Counted from the first letter of the stretch, positions 1 to 10,379 are shown. The stretch is DNA of 64,000 nucleotides from Dillenia suffruticosa (GCA_033439265.1 JAVTVX010000034.1:10447001-10511000), one strand, 5' to 3'. Notes: a model not told the origin generated them from the sequence alone. Numbers and translations are program-made.

Positions 1-1225
1 CACATATATTATCTAGTAGGTACCATATAATTTCTAAAGTTTTACTTTAACGAATATTTTCCTTATTAAAAAAATAATAATTAATTGCTAGTTAAAAACT
101 CGTCAAAAATATATTAAGAAAACCAAGTATATTAAGAAAATATATATGTTCTCCGCCTCATCTAGGTATCCAAGTATTAATCTCTCCGAGCAAGGGAAAT
201 ATATTAAGAAAAATAAAAAAAAAGTAGGCCCAATTTCACTTTCGTCAAAATAAATTAAACCGGATAACAACCAAAAGAAAAAATTACAAAATTTCTAGCA
301 ACTTCTTCCCCCAGTTCTCAGATTCCCTCGTCTTTCTCATTGTTGTTATTTTCATTTTTACTTTGGAGCTGATAGAGGATTGTATAGGAGGAATTTACTA
401 TCTTACAATGTAAAGACATTTAAAATCTTGATTTTTCAGATTTCAAAATTAAATCTCATAATTTATTTTTCATGTTCAGTAGGATTTCTTTTTTTTTTTA
501 ATAAAAAGCTTTTAATTGTATGGTGAGATTGAGAGTTCAAAATAAAAGATTACAATATGGTCTATACAAATGAATGATGTTATTTTAATATAAATTTTGT
601 AACAAACCTTTCAAAGTTTTGTTTAAATTAAGTTTCAAATTTGCAAATTTATATTTAGTTCCATATCTTTTGTTAGGCATTGGAATTTTGGTGTTTCTTA
701 GAGTGTTGCATAATTTTCTTTTTCTATTGTCATAATAAAAGTAGAAATAAAGTCAAAAATTAGTTCAATAGTTCTTATAGTAGTTCACTAGTTTCTTGGC
801 ACCTACTCTTGTTCATAATATGTTACTTTTGTTCAACTTGAATATATATAATAGTGGAAAGTGACTTTTAGTGAAAAGATAAATATATATAAAAAAAAGA
901 AGACAGAAGATAGAGAAAAACAAATGTTTTAATATGTAAAAATTTTGCAAAGATATTTGTATGATTTGTAGATTTGTAAATATAAGTGATTGTTTTGGGG
1001 TTAGAATGTAAATTAAAGTTCCCAACTCTCATATTACAACCGGAAGACATTCAAAAGTAAATTTTATCCCTTTATCTCCTATGGAAATTTTTATTTTTGG
1101 ATGTAAACTTTTTATGAGTTCACAATGATGAAAACCAAAAATTAGAATGCAATTGGATGAAAATTAAAAATTTCTTGCAACTTGAAAATTTGGCTTATTT
1201 AGGTTTAAATGTAGAAGTAGGAAAA
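1..1225. other. AT-rich DNA downstream of the NLR gene
   Basis: No coding region or RNA gene is recognisable here. On the minus strand this is the 3' flank of the NLR gene at 1226-3838. If that gene has a second exon it would have to lie here, but I see no leucine-rich-repeat reading frame. A short motif, TATTAAGAAAA, recurs three times between about 110 and 215. The rest is simple AT-rich sequence. Confidence 0.6.
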
Positions 1226-3838
1226 CTAAACTAAAGCACATAAAATGTAATAAAAGAATATATCATTTGTACACACCTTATCAGTGAAGAGAGATTGTGA
1301 TTGTATTGGTTTTCTGCTTTGCCTCACTTTGCAAAAACTTGCTAGCTTTGGTAAGCAACTGAGCCACAGGCATTTCAATTTAGGTAACACAGCTTCACCT
1401 TCTTCACTTATAATTATTTCTTCGATGTCATTTGAGTACTCCACCACTAAAACCTCGAGGTTTCTGATGAAGTCGTAGAGAATACTTTTCATGTTTCGTA
1501 TTTGACTTAATAGTAAATAATCACATCTTTTCATCAATGAGCATAACCCATGGTCTTTGGCTATGCTACTGCCCCTGAAATCCACCTTCAATCCGGCTTT
1601 CGAGAGTGAATAATTTTCATCATAGGAGAAGTCATCACCTATTTTAATCCGAAATGTTGTTAACTTTGGAAAGAAGAGATCTTTAGGAAAGAGCGTGACA
1701 TCATTTACATGCATCCCCATCAAAGTAGTCAGGCTGTGAGATGACGATTTCAATTCACTTACGTTTGCATATCTCGCTCTCCTTCCACTATTTTCAGTAT
1801 ACAATTCTTCTTCGCTCTCTTCCTCCCATTTATCAAAACTATTATCCAAGTACAACTCCTCCAGCCGAGAAAGATTTGATAAGATACCACAAGGAATCAA
1901 CAAGCCACTACAGTTTGACAGATCTAGTAACCTCAAACGTGTCAATTGTGAGATCCTCATTGGTAGCATATCGTCCTTAAATCGAGAGCTAGACAAGCTA
2001 AGTACCTCAAGTCTCTCTAGATTCACTATTATTTCCATCTCTTCCAAGGTACAATCATCAAGACACAATGTCCTCAGCTTACCCAAAAGTCCTTGTGATG
2101 GTGGGAACAAAGGAATATGCACTCTAGATATGTCCAATACTTTCAATTCCTTCATTGTTCCAAAAAAGGAATCGGCAATATTCACTTCTTGGTGGCTACC
2201 GGAAAAGAGCAAAAATTTAAGTTTTGAATAATCTAGCCCACGAGGAAACTGCTCAATATCCTTGTTAACAAGGGAAATTGCAGTGTATTCTGCAGAGCAA
2301 TCAATTTCGGACCACTCTGTCAATTCCGAACCAGATTTTACCAGAAACACATGCGATTGATGATAAACATTTAAGTTATGTAGTTGCTCCTTTGATGCAA
2401 TTGACGATAAGCAGAAGTCCCTGACCACGTCATGCACTCGGGCAGTCCCTTCTTCATCACCGTCCAATAACAAGCAAGCTGATTTGAGGATATCGACGAA
2501 GGAATCGACTTTCTGTCTAGCATCTTGCATTGTACCAACAAGGCCAGCTTGATGAAACAACCCTAATCCCTTGCCGTACCTCATTGGCCGCTCAATTGAT
2601 ATATTGGAGTCTTCTGGAAATAAAGAAAATAGTAAAAAGAAATGCTTTATTTCCTCACCATCTAGATAATCGTAACTCAATTGCAGCCTAGAGTAAACAT
2701 CTTTGTGCATTCCTCTGATGTTTGTTGGAGCAGAGGCACGCAGTTGGCTAAGCGCATCATTCCACCTTGTAAGATTTTTGCCCTTTAATGCCCTAGCAAC
2801 TACAACTATTGCGAGAGGTAAGCCACCGCATTCTTTGGCTACCTCAATCGCAACGGTTCTCACTTCGGCAGACGTTACACAGTCACCGGCCATCTTTTCG
2901 AACAAGTGCCATCCTTCTTCTTCAGAAAGAGCATTGACAGAGAAAGTATTTTTGCAACCCATTTGATCGCAAACATCTTTCTCCCGAGTTGTGAACACAA
3001 TCTTGCCGCACTTATGCTTGTCCGGACTAGGAATTCCAACATCTTGAAAATCAAGATGTTTCCACAAATCATCAAGAATGACTAGAACTTTACCGGTCTT
3101 CTCCAATTTTTCATGCAACCGGCCAGCCCTTTCATTTTCCGTGTAATCTTCAAGAGAGAGCCCCAGCTTACTTGCAAATTGGTCTTGAATGTTTCTGATA
3201 TTTGGATCCTGTGATATCACCGCCATCAATATCTCATCAAACATTTCTTCAGCTCGCTTGGCCACTTCTTTGATAAGAGTGGTCTTGCCCACCCCGCCCA
3301 TTCCATATAAGCCAAGTACTTTCACATCATCCGTTGTCAAGGCTTCCAAAACCTCCTCCATAATTGAGTTCCTCGATCCTAAAAGCACCGGGTCACCCGA
3401 AAAAATGGCAGAATATGATGGAGGCGGTGCAGGATATGAAACATTATCTTTGGTGAAGTTCTCCCCTTTGGTTTGGAGCATATCAACATGATTCAACTTC
3501 ATCTCGTAAGCTTTCTTGCTCATCCGAAAACGTGACTTGAGGTCCCAACACGGCACCTGCCGATTCAAAAGACTCTCCACAAGTTCTTTGACCTCAGTAA
3601 CGTCTTTAAGCCAGTCCTCAACTTCTTCACGGATGAGATTTTCTATCTTTCCAGCTGCATCAACAAGACGTTTCACCCTGATTTCAGTGCGTTTAAGCGC
3701 CTCAACCCCTTCCCTCAGTTCCTCAAGATTGCTGGAGTAGCAGAATATGTAGACAAATTGACGACCAATGGATGTGATTGCCAACTCGACAAGCTTCGAG
3801 ATGATTGGAACAACAAATTTCCACCACTCCGTGGCCAT
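1226..3838 (-). CDS. CC-NBS-LRR (NLR) disease resistance protein, RPS2-like class
   Basis: Predicted intracellular immune receptor of the coiled-coil NLR class, which senses pathogen effectors or modified host proteins through nucleotide-dependent switching (family knowledge). The only good start is the ATG at 3836-3838 (residues MATEWWKF, G at -3 and +4); the frame stays open upstream but without an ATG. The 870-residue product shows an N-terminal coiled-coil region (about 1-145, with WLKDV near 76), then an NB-ARC domain: P-loop GMGGVGKTT at 179-187, kinase-2 LVILDDLW near 252-259, RNBS-B KIVFTTR near 279-285, GGLPLA at 338-343 and SLFPED near 405-410. The MHD motif reads VHD at 468-470. 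Degenerate leucine-rich repeats fill about 530-835. The last ~18 residues (after SLFTDK) do not look like LRR and follow a consensus splice donor (AAG|GTGTGT, intron side beginning at 1276), so the 3' end may be mis-called or truncated. No internal stop or frameshift is visible, so it may be functional. Confidence 0.9.
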   Translation of the reverse strand: MATEWWKFVVPIISKLVELAITSIGRQFVYIFCYSSNLEELREGVEALKRTEIRVKRLVDAAGKIENLIREEVEDWLKDVTEVKELVESLLNRQVPCWDLKSRFRMSKKAYEMKLNHVDMLQTKGENFTKDNVSYPAPPPSYSAIFSGDPVLLGSRNSIMEEVLEALTTDDVKVLGLYGMGGVGKTTLIKEVAKRAEEMFDEILMAVISQDPNIRNIQDQFASKLGLSLEDYTENERAGRLHEKLEKTGKVLVILDDLWKHLDFQDVGIPSPDKHKCGKIVFTTREKDVCDQMGCKNTFSVNALSEEEGWHLFEKMAGDCVTSAEVRTVAIEVAKECGGLPLAIVVVARALKGKNLTRWNDALSQLRASAPTNIRGMHKDVYSRLQLSYDYLDGEEIKHFFLLFSLFPEDSNISIERPMRYGKGLGLFHQAGLVGTMQDARQKVDSFVDILKSACLLLDGDEEGTARVHDVVRDFCLSSIASKEQLHNLNVYHQSHVFLVKSGSELTEWSEIDCSAEYTAISLVNKDIEQFPRGLDYSKLKFLLFSGSHQEVNIADSFFGTMKELKVLDISRVHIPLFPPSQGLLGKLRTLCLDDCTLEEMEIIVNLERLEVLSLSSSRFKDDMLPMRISQLTRLRLLDLSNCSGLLIPCGILSNLSRLEELYLDNSFDKWEEESEEELYTENSGRRARYANVSELKSSSHSLTTLMGMHVNDVTLFPKDLFFPKLTTFRIKIGDDFSYDENYSLSKAGLKVDFRGSSIAKDHGLCSLMKRCDYLLLSQIRNMKSILYDFIRNLEVLVVEYSNDIEEIIISEEGEAVLPKLKCLWLSCLPKLASFCKVRQSRKPIQSQSLFTDKVCTNDIFFYYILCALV

Positions 3839-3847
3839 TTCTTGTTT

Positions 3848-3932
3848 CTTCAGTGTGGGAAATAAGCAGCAGAAGATATTGAGACAAGCCAAGGAAAACC
3901 AATGAGTAATAGGAAGAAAAGGGAAAACTTAC
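3848..3932 (-). other. Probable 5'UTR intron of the NLR gene
   Basis: On the minus strand, TTT|GTAAGT places a strong donor at 3932. It is followed by a CT-rich stretch, a branch-like TACTCAT and a pyrimidine tract ending in CTGAAG just upstream of the ATG. The implied intron is 85 nt, within the plant range. In duplicated leader copies elsewhere the donor reads GTGAAT (about 7530) or GTAAAT (about 18720 and 21960), which fits loss of constraint. This is inference; no transcript evidence is available. Confidence 0.5.
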
Positions 3933-4041
3933 AAAGAAGGGAAAAACAAATAAACAGAGTCGAGAGAGAAGAACGGAACAAGAGTTTGATGAGCTTAAGG
4001 GTAGGAAGAAAAGAAGCAGGGAAATGAATTTATTAGGTGTT

Positions 4042-4048
4042 TTTTATA
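4042..4048 (-). promoter_or_regulatory. Candidate TATA box of the NLR gene
   Basis: The minus strand reads TATAAAA in the context ACTATAAAAAACACC. It lies roughly 50-100 nt upstream of the pyrimidine-rich leader that leads into the probable 5'UTR intron and the ATG at 3836-3838. A similar TATAAAAAA stands at about 7746, upstream of the broken NLR copy. Confidence 0.45.
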
Positions 4049-4149
4049 GTATATTTTTTAGTCTATTGTATCATGACAAAAAACCATTATGCGTACAAGT
4101 AGACATATAACCTAACTATTGCTTACCCAAGTAGTATCATTTAGTGAGT

Positions 4150-4860
4150 ATTGTGTACCCTTTTCTTCCTTTTATTATTCTTTATAAATACAATATTTTA
4201 TTTTCTTTTGTTTTTACGTTAAAATAAAAATTTTTAAGTAGAAATGTTAAACCTTTTATAAAGTTGTGAAATTTTTTATAAAGAATAATAAATTAATTAT
4301 CATATTCATAATTTTTAATATTAAATACAAATTCAACGTTAAAAAGGTTTAATGAAAAATATAATTCAAATATATACTAATAAAATATTTAATTAACTGA
4401 ATATTTTGATTCTTATTATTTGCAAATTCTAACAATGGGAAAAACATTAATGAATAGAATTTGCGCTGTAATCCTAATAATTTTGGTACTATCGTGGTAT
4501 CTCATTTTGATTGGGTACAAACAAATCACGTGTTGGCGCAAGTTCTTGCTTTTTAGCTATAGCTATAGCAATATCATCTCTAGTAAGTTCGTGCTTGCCA
4601 TTGTAACGATTCTCTCTTCGGGTGTGTTTTCTTTTACAAATATGCAGCAAAAAACATGTTACTTCTTCTTCCAAGGTAGTTTTGTAGTTTTGTGAATTAA
4701 AAAAGTAAAGGAGAAGGCAAGAAATTGGGAATACAATAATGGAGAGGTGTATGGGGAATAACGAAAAGGTCTTTGGCATCAAAAGTGATAATGGTTGGAA
4801 CTCATTCGTTTTAATGGAAGTCCGCTACTTTTGCCGATGCCCTTCCTCTTTCTTCCCTGA
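4150..4860. repeat. NLR upstream region, reference copy of a duplicated block
   Basis: AT-rich upstream DNA of the NLR gene. Its recognisable strings recur in direct orientation at about 9950-10150 plus 10560-10920, 14640-14790, 18900-19300, 20290-20500, 22200-22600 and 28590-28680. Shared landmarks are TTTATTATTCTTTATAAATA, a polymorphic CAAATCACATGTT-type motif, and a stretch containing AAGGTAGTTTTGTAG. I infer that it is the parental or sister copy of a multiplied NLR promoter segment. Confidence 0.6.
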
Positions 4861-5280
4861 CCATTTTACCCTTCCCTAATCACCACCCCGAAATCCCAAA
4901 TTACCCGATTTCTGGAATAGTTGTCAAAAATTACCCATTGTATAATATTTTATTTTAAATTCTAAAATCACAAAATGAAAAAAAAAAACTAATAGTATAT
5001 AATAACAAACAATAATAATTATAATTCAAAATAAATATGTAGAGCAAAATTTGCTTTCCCAAATGTATGTCCATAAGCCTAAGCAAATATTAGAATTTCA
5101 ACATTAGAAATTCCATGATTTATGAGCTTATATATAGAGGGAAAAGAAAGGAAGGGATGAACAAGAGAGAAAGGGAGGAAAAAATGTAAACAAACGAAAA
5201 AATCAGATGAAAACCGAGGCCGTATAATTATTTAAAATGAATATAAATTTAATGTTTATGATAAATTAAAAAGCAAATTA
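4861..5280. other. AT-rich intergenic DNA
   Basis: Nothing coding or structured is visible. A purine-rich run (GAAAGGAAGGGATG-like) lies near 5140-5180. Confidence 0.5.
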
Positions 5281-5830
5281 TGGAGAGGTCATGGTGGTTC
5301 GAGTCCGCCACCACCTTCAGAGGCCGTATACTGTGCAATTTTCGTCCGCCACCACCTTCAGAGGCCTTATACTGTGCAATTTTCAAAAGAAACAAGAGAG
5401 AGAGATAGAGAGATAGAGAGAGTCGCAAAGGATGAAAACCGAGGGGAGAAGCTTACCGTTCAATGTCAATCAAAACGATGGACGAAGCCCGTAGAAGATA
5501 GTGAGAAGAGACCTGTCGATGGGAGAACTTGTGAGAGAGAACTGGGTGTTCAGGGAAATTCTCTTTAGTTGGTTTTAAAAAGGAAACAACTCTTTGTAAG
5601 CACAAAAATTCTGTTAAAAGGAAAAGAAAAGGAAAAAGAAAAGAAAAAAGAAAAAAGAGAAAGAAAGATTCGCAAAGGATGAAAACAGAGGGGAAAAGCT
5701 TACTGTTTAATGTCAATCAAAACGATGAAGGAAGCCCGGAGAAGATAGTGAGGAAAGACCTGTCGATGGGAGAACTTGTGACAGAGAACTGGGTGTTCAA
5801 GAGATACATATTATCCATCAGGGAGAACCT
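5281..5830. repeat. Local tandem duplication, possibly of a 5' exon and leader
   Basis: A segment of about 41 bp is repeated directly at 5303-5343 and 5345-5385. A larger segment of about 136 bp at 5425-5560 recurs with few changes at 5667-5802, a period of about 242 bp. On the minus strand both larger copies contain a CT-rich leader followed by a splice-donor-like GGTAAGC/AGTAAGC, so they resemble a 5' untranslated exon. No start codon with a convincing reading frame follows. The gene it belonged to is not recognised. Confidence 0.55.
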
Positions 5831-5869
5831 GTGAGAGAGAACCCGTGGCTGTTAACTTCGATCATTGAT

Positions 5870-6000
5870 TTTTCAACGCCATATGGCCCACCCTTCCGGA
5901 CCATGTAGGAACAAACCTTAGGCCTCGTGGCAGTATCTCATAGGCCCTCTGATCCATGAGCACAGACCACATGGAACCTATCTCAATGCCAACACCTCAT
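5870..6000. repeat. Dispersed repeat, copy 1 (related copies near 19.77 and 30.08 kb)
   Basis: The block running from GCCATATGGCC through a TAGGCCCTCTGA-like string to GAGCACAGACC recurs in diverged form at 19765-19910 and 30075-30230. It has no reading frame. It is part of the duplicated array around the NLR gene. Confidence 0.55.
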
Positions 6001-6450
6001 GACATGCATATTTTTTTTTCTTGGCAAAATTTTACTCAACTTTGTTTTTGAGAAAACTGGGGGCTTCCAAGATTCTGAATAGTCTCTTATTGGTTCTATA
6101 TGCTTTTCTTTTATACCCTCTTGAGTTCTAAAGCTCCCCCCACCAAAGGAACAAAGTAAATAAATAATGTTTACAAACTGACTTCTAAAAAAAAAGAATT
6201 TTTTATGTGAACAAACTATATTAATACCCTAATTCTATATAACCTTAAATTATTTTATCAAACTAACATAAATTTAATCCAAAAGTAATAATGGGTTATT
6301 TTAATTGTCATTATAAGAAATACAAAAAGATGGTGTAACTTTATTTAGTTGGTTGTCATCAATTTGTACTTGTGGAATTTCATTCAAATAAATATTGGAC
6401 CATTGAGAAGAAAAGGAGCAGGGTTTCCAACACCGAAATAAATAAGTTAT
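6000..6450. repeat. Direct repeat, copy A (partner at 11270-11665)
   Basis: About 420 bp recur at 11270-11665. Shared marks are CTGAATAGTCTCTTATT, AAAGCTCCCCCCACCAAA, TTTATTTAGTTGGTTGTCATC and GGACCATTGAGAAGAAAAGG. The copies differ by many substitutions and a deletion of about 70 bp, which indicates an old duplication. Confidence 0.65.
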
Positions 6451-6589
6451 GTATATTTAATATAAAAGCACCTATATTTCCTCTATTTATATTTTCTATA
6501 CCATTTTTAAAAATCTAGCACTTATGTTATAAATAGTTTCAAGCACTATACTCATGTCTACATTACTAATTCTTTCTTCCAGATTAGTG

Positions 6590-6958
6590 AGATTTATAAA
6601 TTAATTGAATTTTCGGATTCTAGTAATCAAATAAAAAAATTACTATTTCTTATGACATTTTTAATATTTTCATTTTGTATCCTTTATGATGACAATTAAT
6701 ATAAGAAGTAGACAAAAATATGCAGAGACATGGTATCATTTCTATAAAATTCTGAATATTCTACATTGTCTCCAAATCTAAGGAGAAGAAAGAAGTGATT
6801 TTGGATTATAAAAGTTACACTGTTATTTGTTAAAAATTCATTATTTGGATGAGTGGGGATTACTGTGTTTATATTAAAAAAAGAAAAAAACAGAAAAGAA
6901 AAGAGCGAAAAGAATATGTTGGAAGGACGTGAAAGTGTGAACGCGCAGACGACGCCAC

Positions 6959-6993
<35 letters not shown>

Positions 6994-7015
6994 TTCTCTG
7001 ACTCAATTTGAGATA
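6590..7015. repeat. Array block, copy 1 (partners at 8165-8560 and 16200-16640), ending in a CT microsatellite
   Basis: The block carries the marks TTATGATGACAATTAATAT, CTCCAAATTTAAGG-like and GGAAGGACGTGAA. It recurs in direct orientation at 8165-8560 and 16200-16640. A (CT)n microsatellite of about 50 bp lies at 6960-7013, only in this copy. Confidence 0.6.
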
Positions 7016-7241
7016 ATACATTCCCAACAATTATATTTCAAATCAAAATTGATACACTAAAACCCTTCTCTCTCTCAAAAACAAATCAAAAAACGAAAAA
7101 GGATACGTATCCGAGGAACAACCCATTATTCCTTTTCCCTTCCCCCCCCCCCCCCCGGGGAAAAAAAGAAAAAAAAGAAGTCACCACCACCTTCGAACTA
7201 TTTATTCACTTCAATTTCCCCTTGTGACTAAGTGTTGGAGT

Positions 7242-7345
7242 CCATGCTCCTTTTCCTCTCAATGGTCCGATGTTTCTTTAAATGAAATTTCACGGATTCA
7301 AGTTGATAACAACCAACTAAATAAATTTATACTATCTTTTTATAC
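7242..7345. repeat. Inverted partial copy of the 6325-6424 segment
   Basis: Read on the minus strand this matches 6325-6424 (TTTATTTAGTTGGTTGT, AAATTTCATT, GGACCATTGAGA, AAAAGGAGCA) with about 15-20% differences by eye. It directly abuts the NLR fragment at 7340-7432 and records an inversion within the array. Confidence 0.6.
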
Positions 7346-7432
7346 AAATTGATAACGACAAATGGGTATGATTGCCAAGTCGACAAGCTTCGAGATGATT
7401 GGAATTACAACCTTCGACAACACAGTGTCCAT
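7340..7432 (-). pseudogene. NLR 5'-end fragment (first ~31 codons of a CC-NBS-LRR paralog)
   Basis: From an ATG at 7430-7432 the minus strand encodes a peptide of about 31 residues whose core, VVIPIISKLVDLAI, parallels residues VVPIISKLVELAI of the intact NLR. After a 3-nt insertion and QFV it meets TAA, and no NB-ARC or LRR sequence follows. Upstream the homology continues through the leader (to about 7630). This shows that a second NLR of the same class once stood here and lost nearly all its coding part, at a junction with an inverted repeat. Confidence 0.8.
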
Positions 7433-7630
7433 TTCTTGTTTCTTCGGTGTGCGAAATAAGATGCTGAAGATATTGAAACAAGCCAAGAAAAACCAATGAG
7501 TAAGAAAAAAAAACCAAAGGAAAATTCACAAAGCATGCAAAAACAAATGAACAGAGAGAGTAAGAAAGGAACAAGAGTTTGATGTGCTTAAGGTTAAGAA
7601 GAAAATAAGCACAAAGATAAAGTAAAAGGC
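7433..7630 (-). repeat. NLR leader and probable 5'UTR-intron copy
   Basis: This segment is collinear with 3839-4030 of the intact gene: GAAGAAACAAGAAATGG before the start, a TACTCATTGGTTTT branch region, and a leader ending in CAAACTCTTGTTCC. The intron donor equivalent is GTGAAT instead of GTAAGT. It is attached to the broken NLR start at 7430-7432. Confidence 0.75.
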
Positions 7631-7639
7631 AATAAATTA

Positions 7640-8651
7640 GATTTAAATTATCACAGTACATTATCAAAATAATAGTACCATTATAAATTATACTACAGAA
7701 AATTTTTAAAATTTTACACTTATGCATTATATGAGTTATAACGTTTTTTATAGTGTATTTTTTTAGTGTGGCATTTCTTTTAAATTAAATCAATCATGCT
7801 ATGATTTAATCAGAAATAATATTATACGTACAAGTAGGCATATAGCCCAATTATTGCATACCCAATAATTTTATTTAATAACTATTTTATAATTTATTTG
7901 CCATCAATTAATTCTAAATATACAAATTTCTTAATAAATAAGGAAAAAAATAATATTATGCTTCATTGATTGCAGGAGGCTTTGATTAGTGTTAGACGTA
8001 ATAATTTTTTTTTCTTTTTCCTTTTTTGTGGTGGAGATCAAGAGCAAGGAATTTTGTTAAATTAAATCAAGCCTATACTTTTGACCCCGACTTGTTCGTG
8101 GCTCCCAATGTAACAGAAGGCCCCAAAAAGAATTTAACTGCATATCATAATCATCAGATGATAGTTCTCTTTTGATAAAAAAAATTATTATTTCTTATGA
8201 TATATTTTTAATACTTTCTTTTTTATCTTTTATGATGGCAATTAATATGTGAAGCAAATAAAAATATGTAGGGACACCGTATTATTTTTACAAAATCTCT
8301 AAATTTTCTGCACTGTGGCTCCAAATTTAAGGGAAAAAAAAAGTGATTTTGGTGCATAAAAACTATAAATTTAATGATAAAAATTTACGGATTAGATGGG
8401 GTGGAGATTGTTGTATTTATGTTTTCTTTTATATATAAAAATAAAGAAAGAAAGACAGAAAATCAAATGAAAAGAAAAGATTATTTTGGAAGGATGTGTA
8501 ACTGTTGACGACACCAATGCCGTGGCTCGACCGGCAAACTCCAACCTTACCCCTCACTCTACAATCTGTAGTCAATTTGAGATAAGACACTCCCAACAAT
8601 CATACTTTAAATCAAATATGAGATAATAAAACCTTTCTCTCTCTCTCAAAC

Positions 8652-8685
<34 letters not shown>

Positions 8686-9900
8686 TATGCGTGTCCCGAC
8701 AAACGCGGTTCCTCCCTTTTCCCCACCCAACCCCCACGACTCCAAGTCCAACACCGTCCTATTTATTCACTTCAATTTTTCCTCATGAGAACTAACTAAA
8801 TAAAGTTATACTATCTTTTTTAACACTTATAATGAAAATCAAATTTTTGATAATTTAAATTATTATTATTTTAATAGTTTTTATAGTTGTTTGACATACA
8901 TGATTATAAAATATTTAACTTTTTCTTCTTTTCAGATCATCAACACCAATCTTCTTTCGTTATTAAATTCACGTTATTTCAAAAACCAATGACAGTTACT
9001 TTTGGAATATTATAGGTGAAAGATTAGACAAAGACCTCATCTATATTTTATATGACTTTGAAAAGATAACAATAATATGGTCTTTGAAAGATATCTCAAT
9101 TTATTTCTATTTATCGATAATTTATTTATATGTAAAATAAGGTGGTCTTCTTTTTTGGACCATCAATGTTAATCTTCTTCCACTATCAAACTCACGTTCT
9201 TTCAAAAACCACTGACAATAACTTTTGAAATATTAAATTATTACTTGTCTCACACGTCCTACACTCTTTCTGATTTTGAAAATATAACCATAAGGCGAGA
9301 CATTAAATTATTACAGGTGAAAGATTAGTCCAAGACCTTGTCTACGCTTCATTTGATTCCAAAAAAGATAACGATAAAGTGATCTTTGAAAGATATCTCA
9401 ATTTATTTATATTTATTTGTAATTTATTTATATGTAAAATAAGATGATCTTCTTTTCAGACCATCAATATTAATCTTCTTCCGCTATCAAACTCACGTTA
9501 TTTCAAAAACTATTGACAACCACTTTTGGAATATTAAATTGGTCCCACATGTCCCGCACTCCATTGATTTTGAAAATATAACTATAAGGTGAGACACTAA
9601 ATTATTACAGATAAAAGATTAGACCAAGAACTTGTCAAAACTTCATTTGATTATAAAAAAGATAATAATAAGGTAGTATTTGAAAGATATCTCAATTTAT
9701 TTATATTTATTTGTAATTTATTTACGTATAAAATTAATTAATTAAATTAAAATATTTTTAGTAAATAAATTAATTTATAAGTAAACAAGCAAGATGAAGT
9801 AAAAAGAGTTTCTGACCATAACATTCAAGAAGGTTCAAAAATCTACCGCAAATAAACTTGGAGAAAAGTTACCACCCATAAAAAAAAAAAAAAAAGTTCC
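7640..9900. repeat. Large direct duplication, copy 1 (partner 15680-18500)
   Basis: Order and sequence are shared with 15680-18500: ATTATCACAGTACATTAT, GACCCCGACTTGTT, GAATTTAACTGCATATCATA, the 8165-8560 block, ATTTATTCACTTCAATTT, several ~290-bp repeat units, and a tail ending in CTACCGCAAATAAAC. The partner is longer mainly because of an 807-bp insertion (16763-17569). A poly-A run of about 30 bp lies at 8656-8684 here only. Confidence 0.75.
8930..9745. repeat. Three tandem units of a ~290-bp repeat (array repeat R)
   Basis: Units start near 8930, 9155 and 9445. Each runs from an ACCATCAATRTTAATCTTCTT-like string through CACGTTATTTCAAAAAC, AATATTAAATTATTA and AAGACCTTGTCTA to GATAACAATAAGGTGGT followed by GAAAGATATCTCAATTT. 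Diverged single or double copies of the same unit lie near 11040-11260, 11935-12300, 15510-15680, 17790-18340, 19380-19580, 21110-21600 and 29720-29960, all in the same orientation. It has no reading frame and the family is not recognised. Confidence 0.7.
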
Positions 9901-10262
9901 CCAATTATTCTAGTAAGCAATACCAAAATCATATCTAGTAAGGTATTGCTTACCATTGCATGTTTCTCTCATGGGGTGGTGTTTTCTCTTACAAAGATGG
10001 ATCAAAAAAGCAGATTACTTCTCTCGAGGTAGTTTTGTAGTTTTGTGAATCAAAAAAGTGAAGGAAAAGAGAAAAAATTGGTAATGCAATAATGTAGAGA
10101 GTGAGGCGGGGACACGGGGAATAACAAAAAGGTCTTTGGCATTAAGTGATAATAGTGAGGACGTCTCTTTTGGGTATCACTATTTTCACTTTCATTATTA
10201 TCACTTAATTAAGTGATAATACTGCATTAAGTGATAATAGTGCCCAGGAAATAACAAAAATA
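9900..10262. repeat. NLR-upstream copy carrying a 26-bp perfect palindrome
   Basis: 9950-10150 is a copy of 4600-4790. It is followed by three repeats of AAGTGATAATA, two of which form a perfect 26-bp palindrome at 10196-10221 centred on TTAATTAA. A further inverted pair, AGGCATAGGCATTT and AAATGCCTATGCCT, sits at about 10269 and 10366. Confidence 0.6.
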
Positions 10263-10379
10263 TAACTATAAGGCATAGGCATTTCCACTTCGCTTTAATT
10301 AAAGTCCCTTACTTTTGCCGACCTCATTAACGGTGTCAGCTCCTCTTAACCCTTTATTATCATCTCAAATGCCTATGCC

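Noticed and set aside
3839..3892. Upstream extension of the NLR reading frame by 18 residues
   Set aside because: It would start at TTG, and the segment is pyrimidine-rich with an acceptor-like end. The ATG at 3836-3838 has good context and matches the usual NLR start.
5281..5330. Possible tRNA or SINE B box (GGTTCGAGTCC)
   Set aside because: No A box, acceptor stem or tail is present, and the segment belongs to a local tandem duplication.
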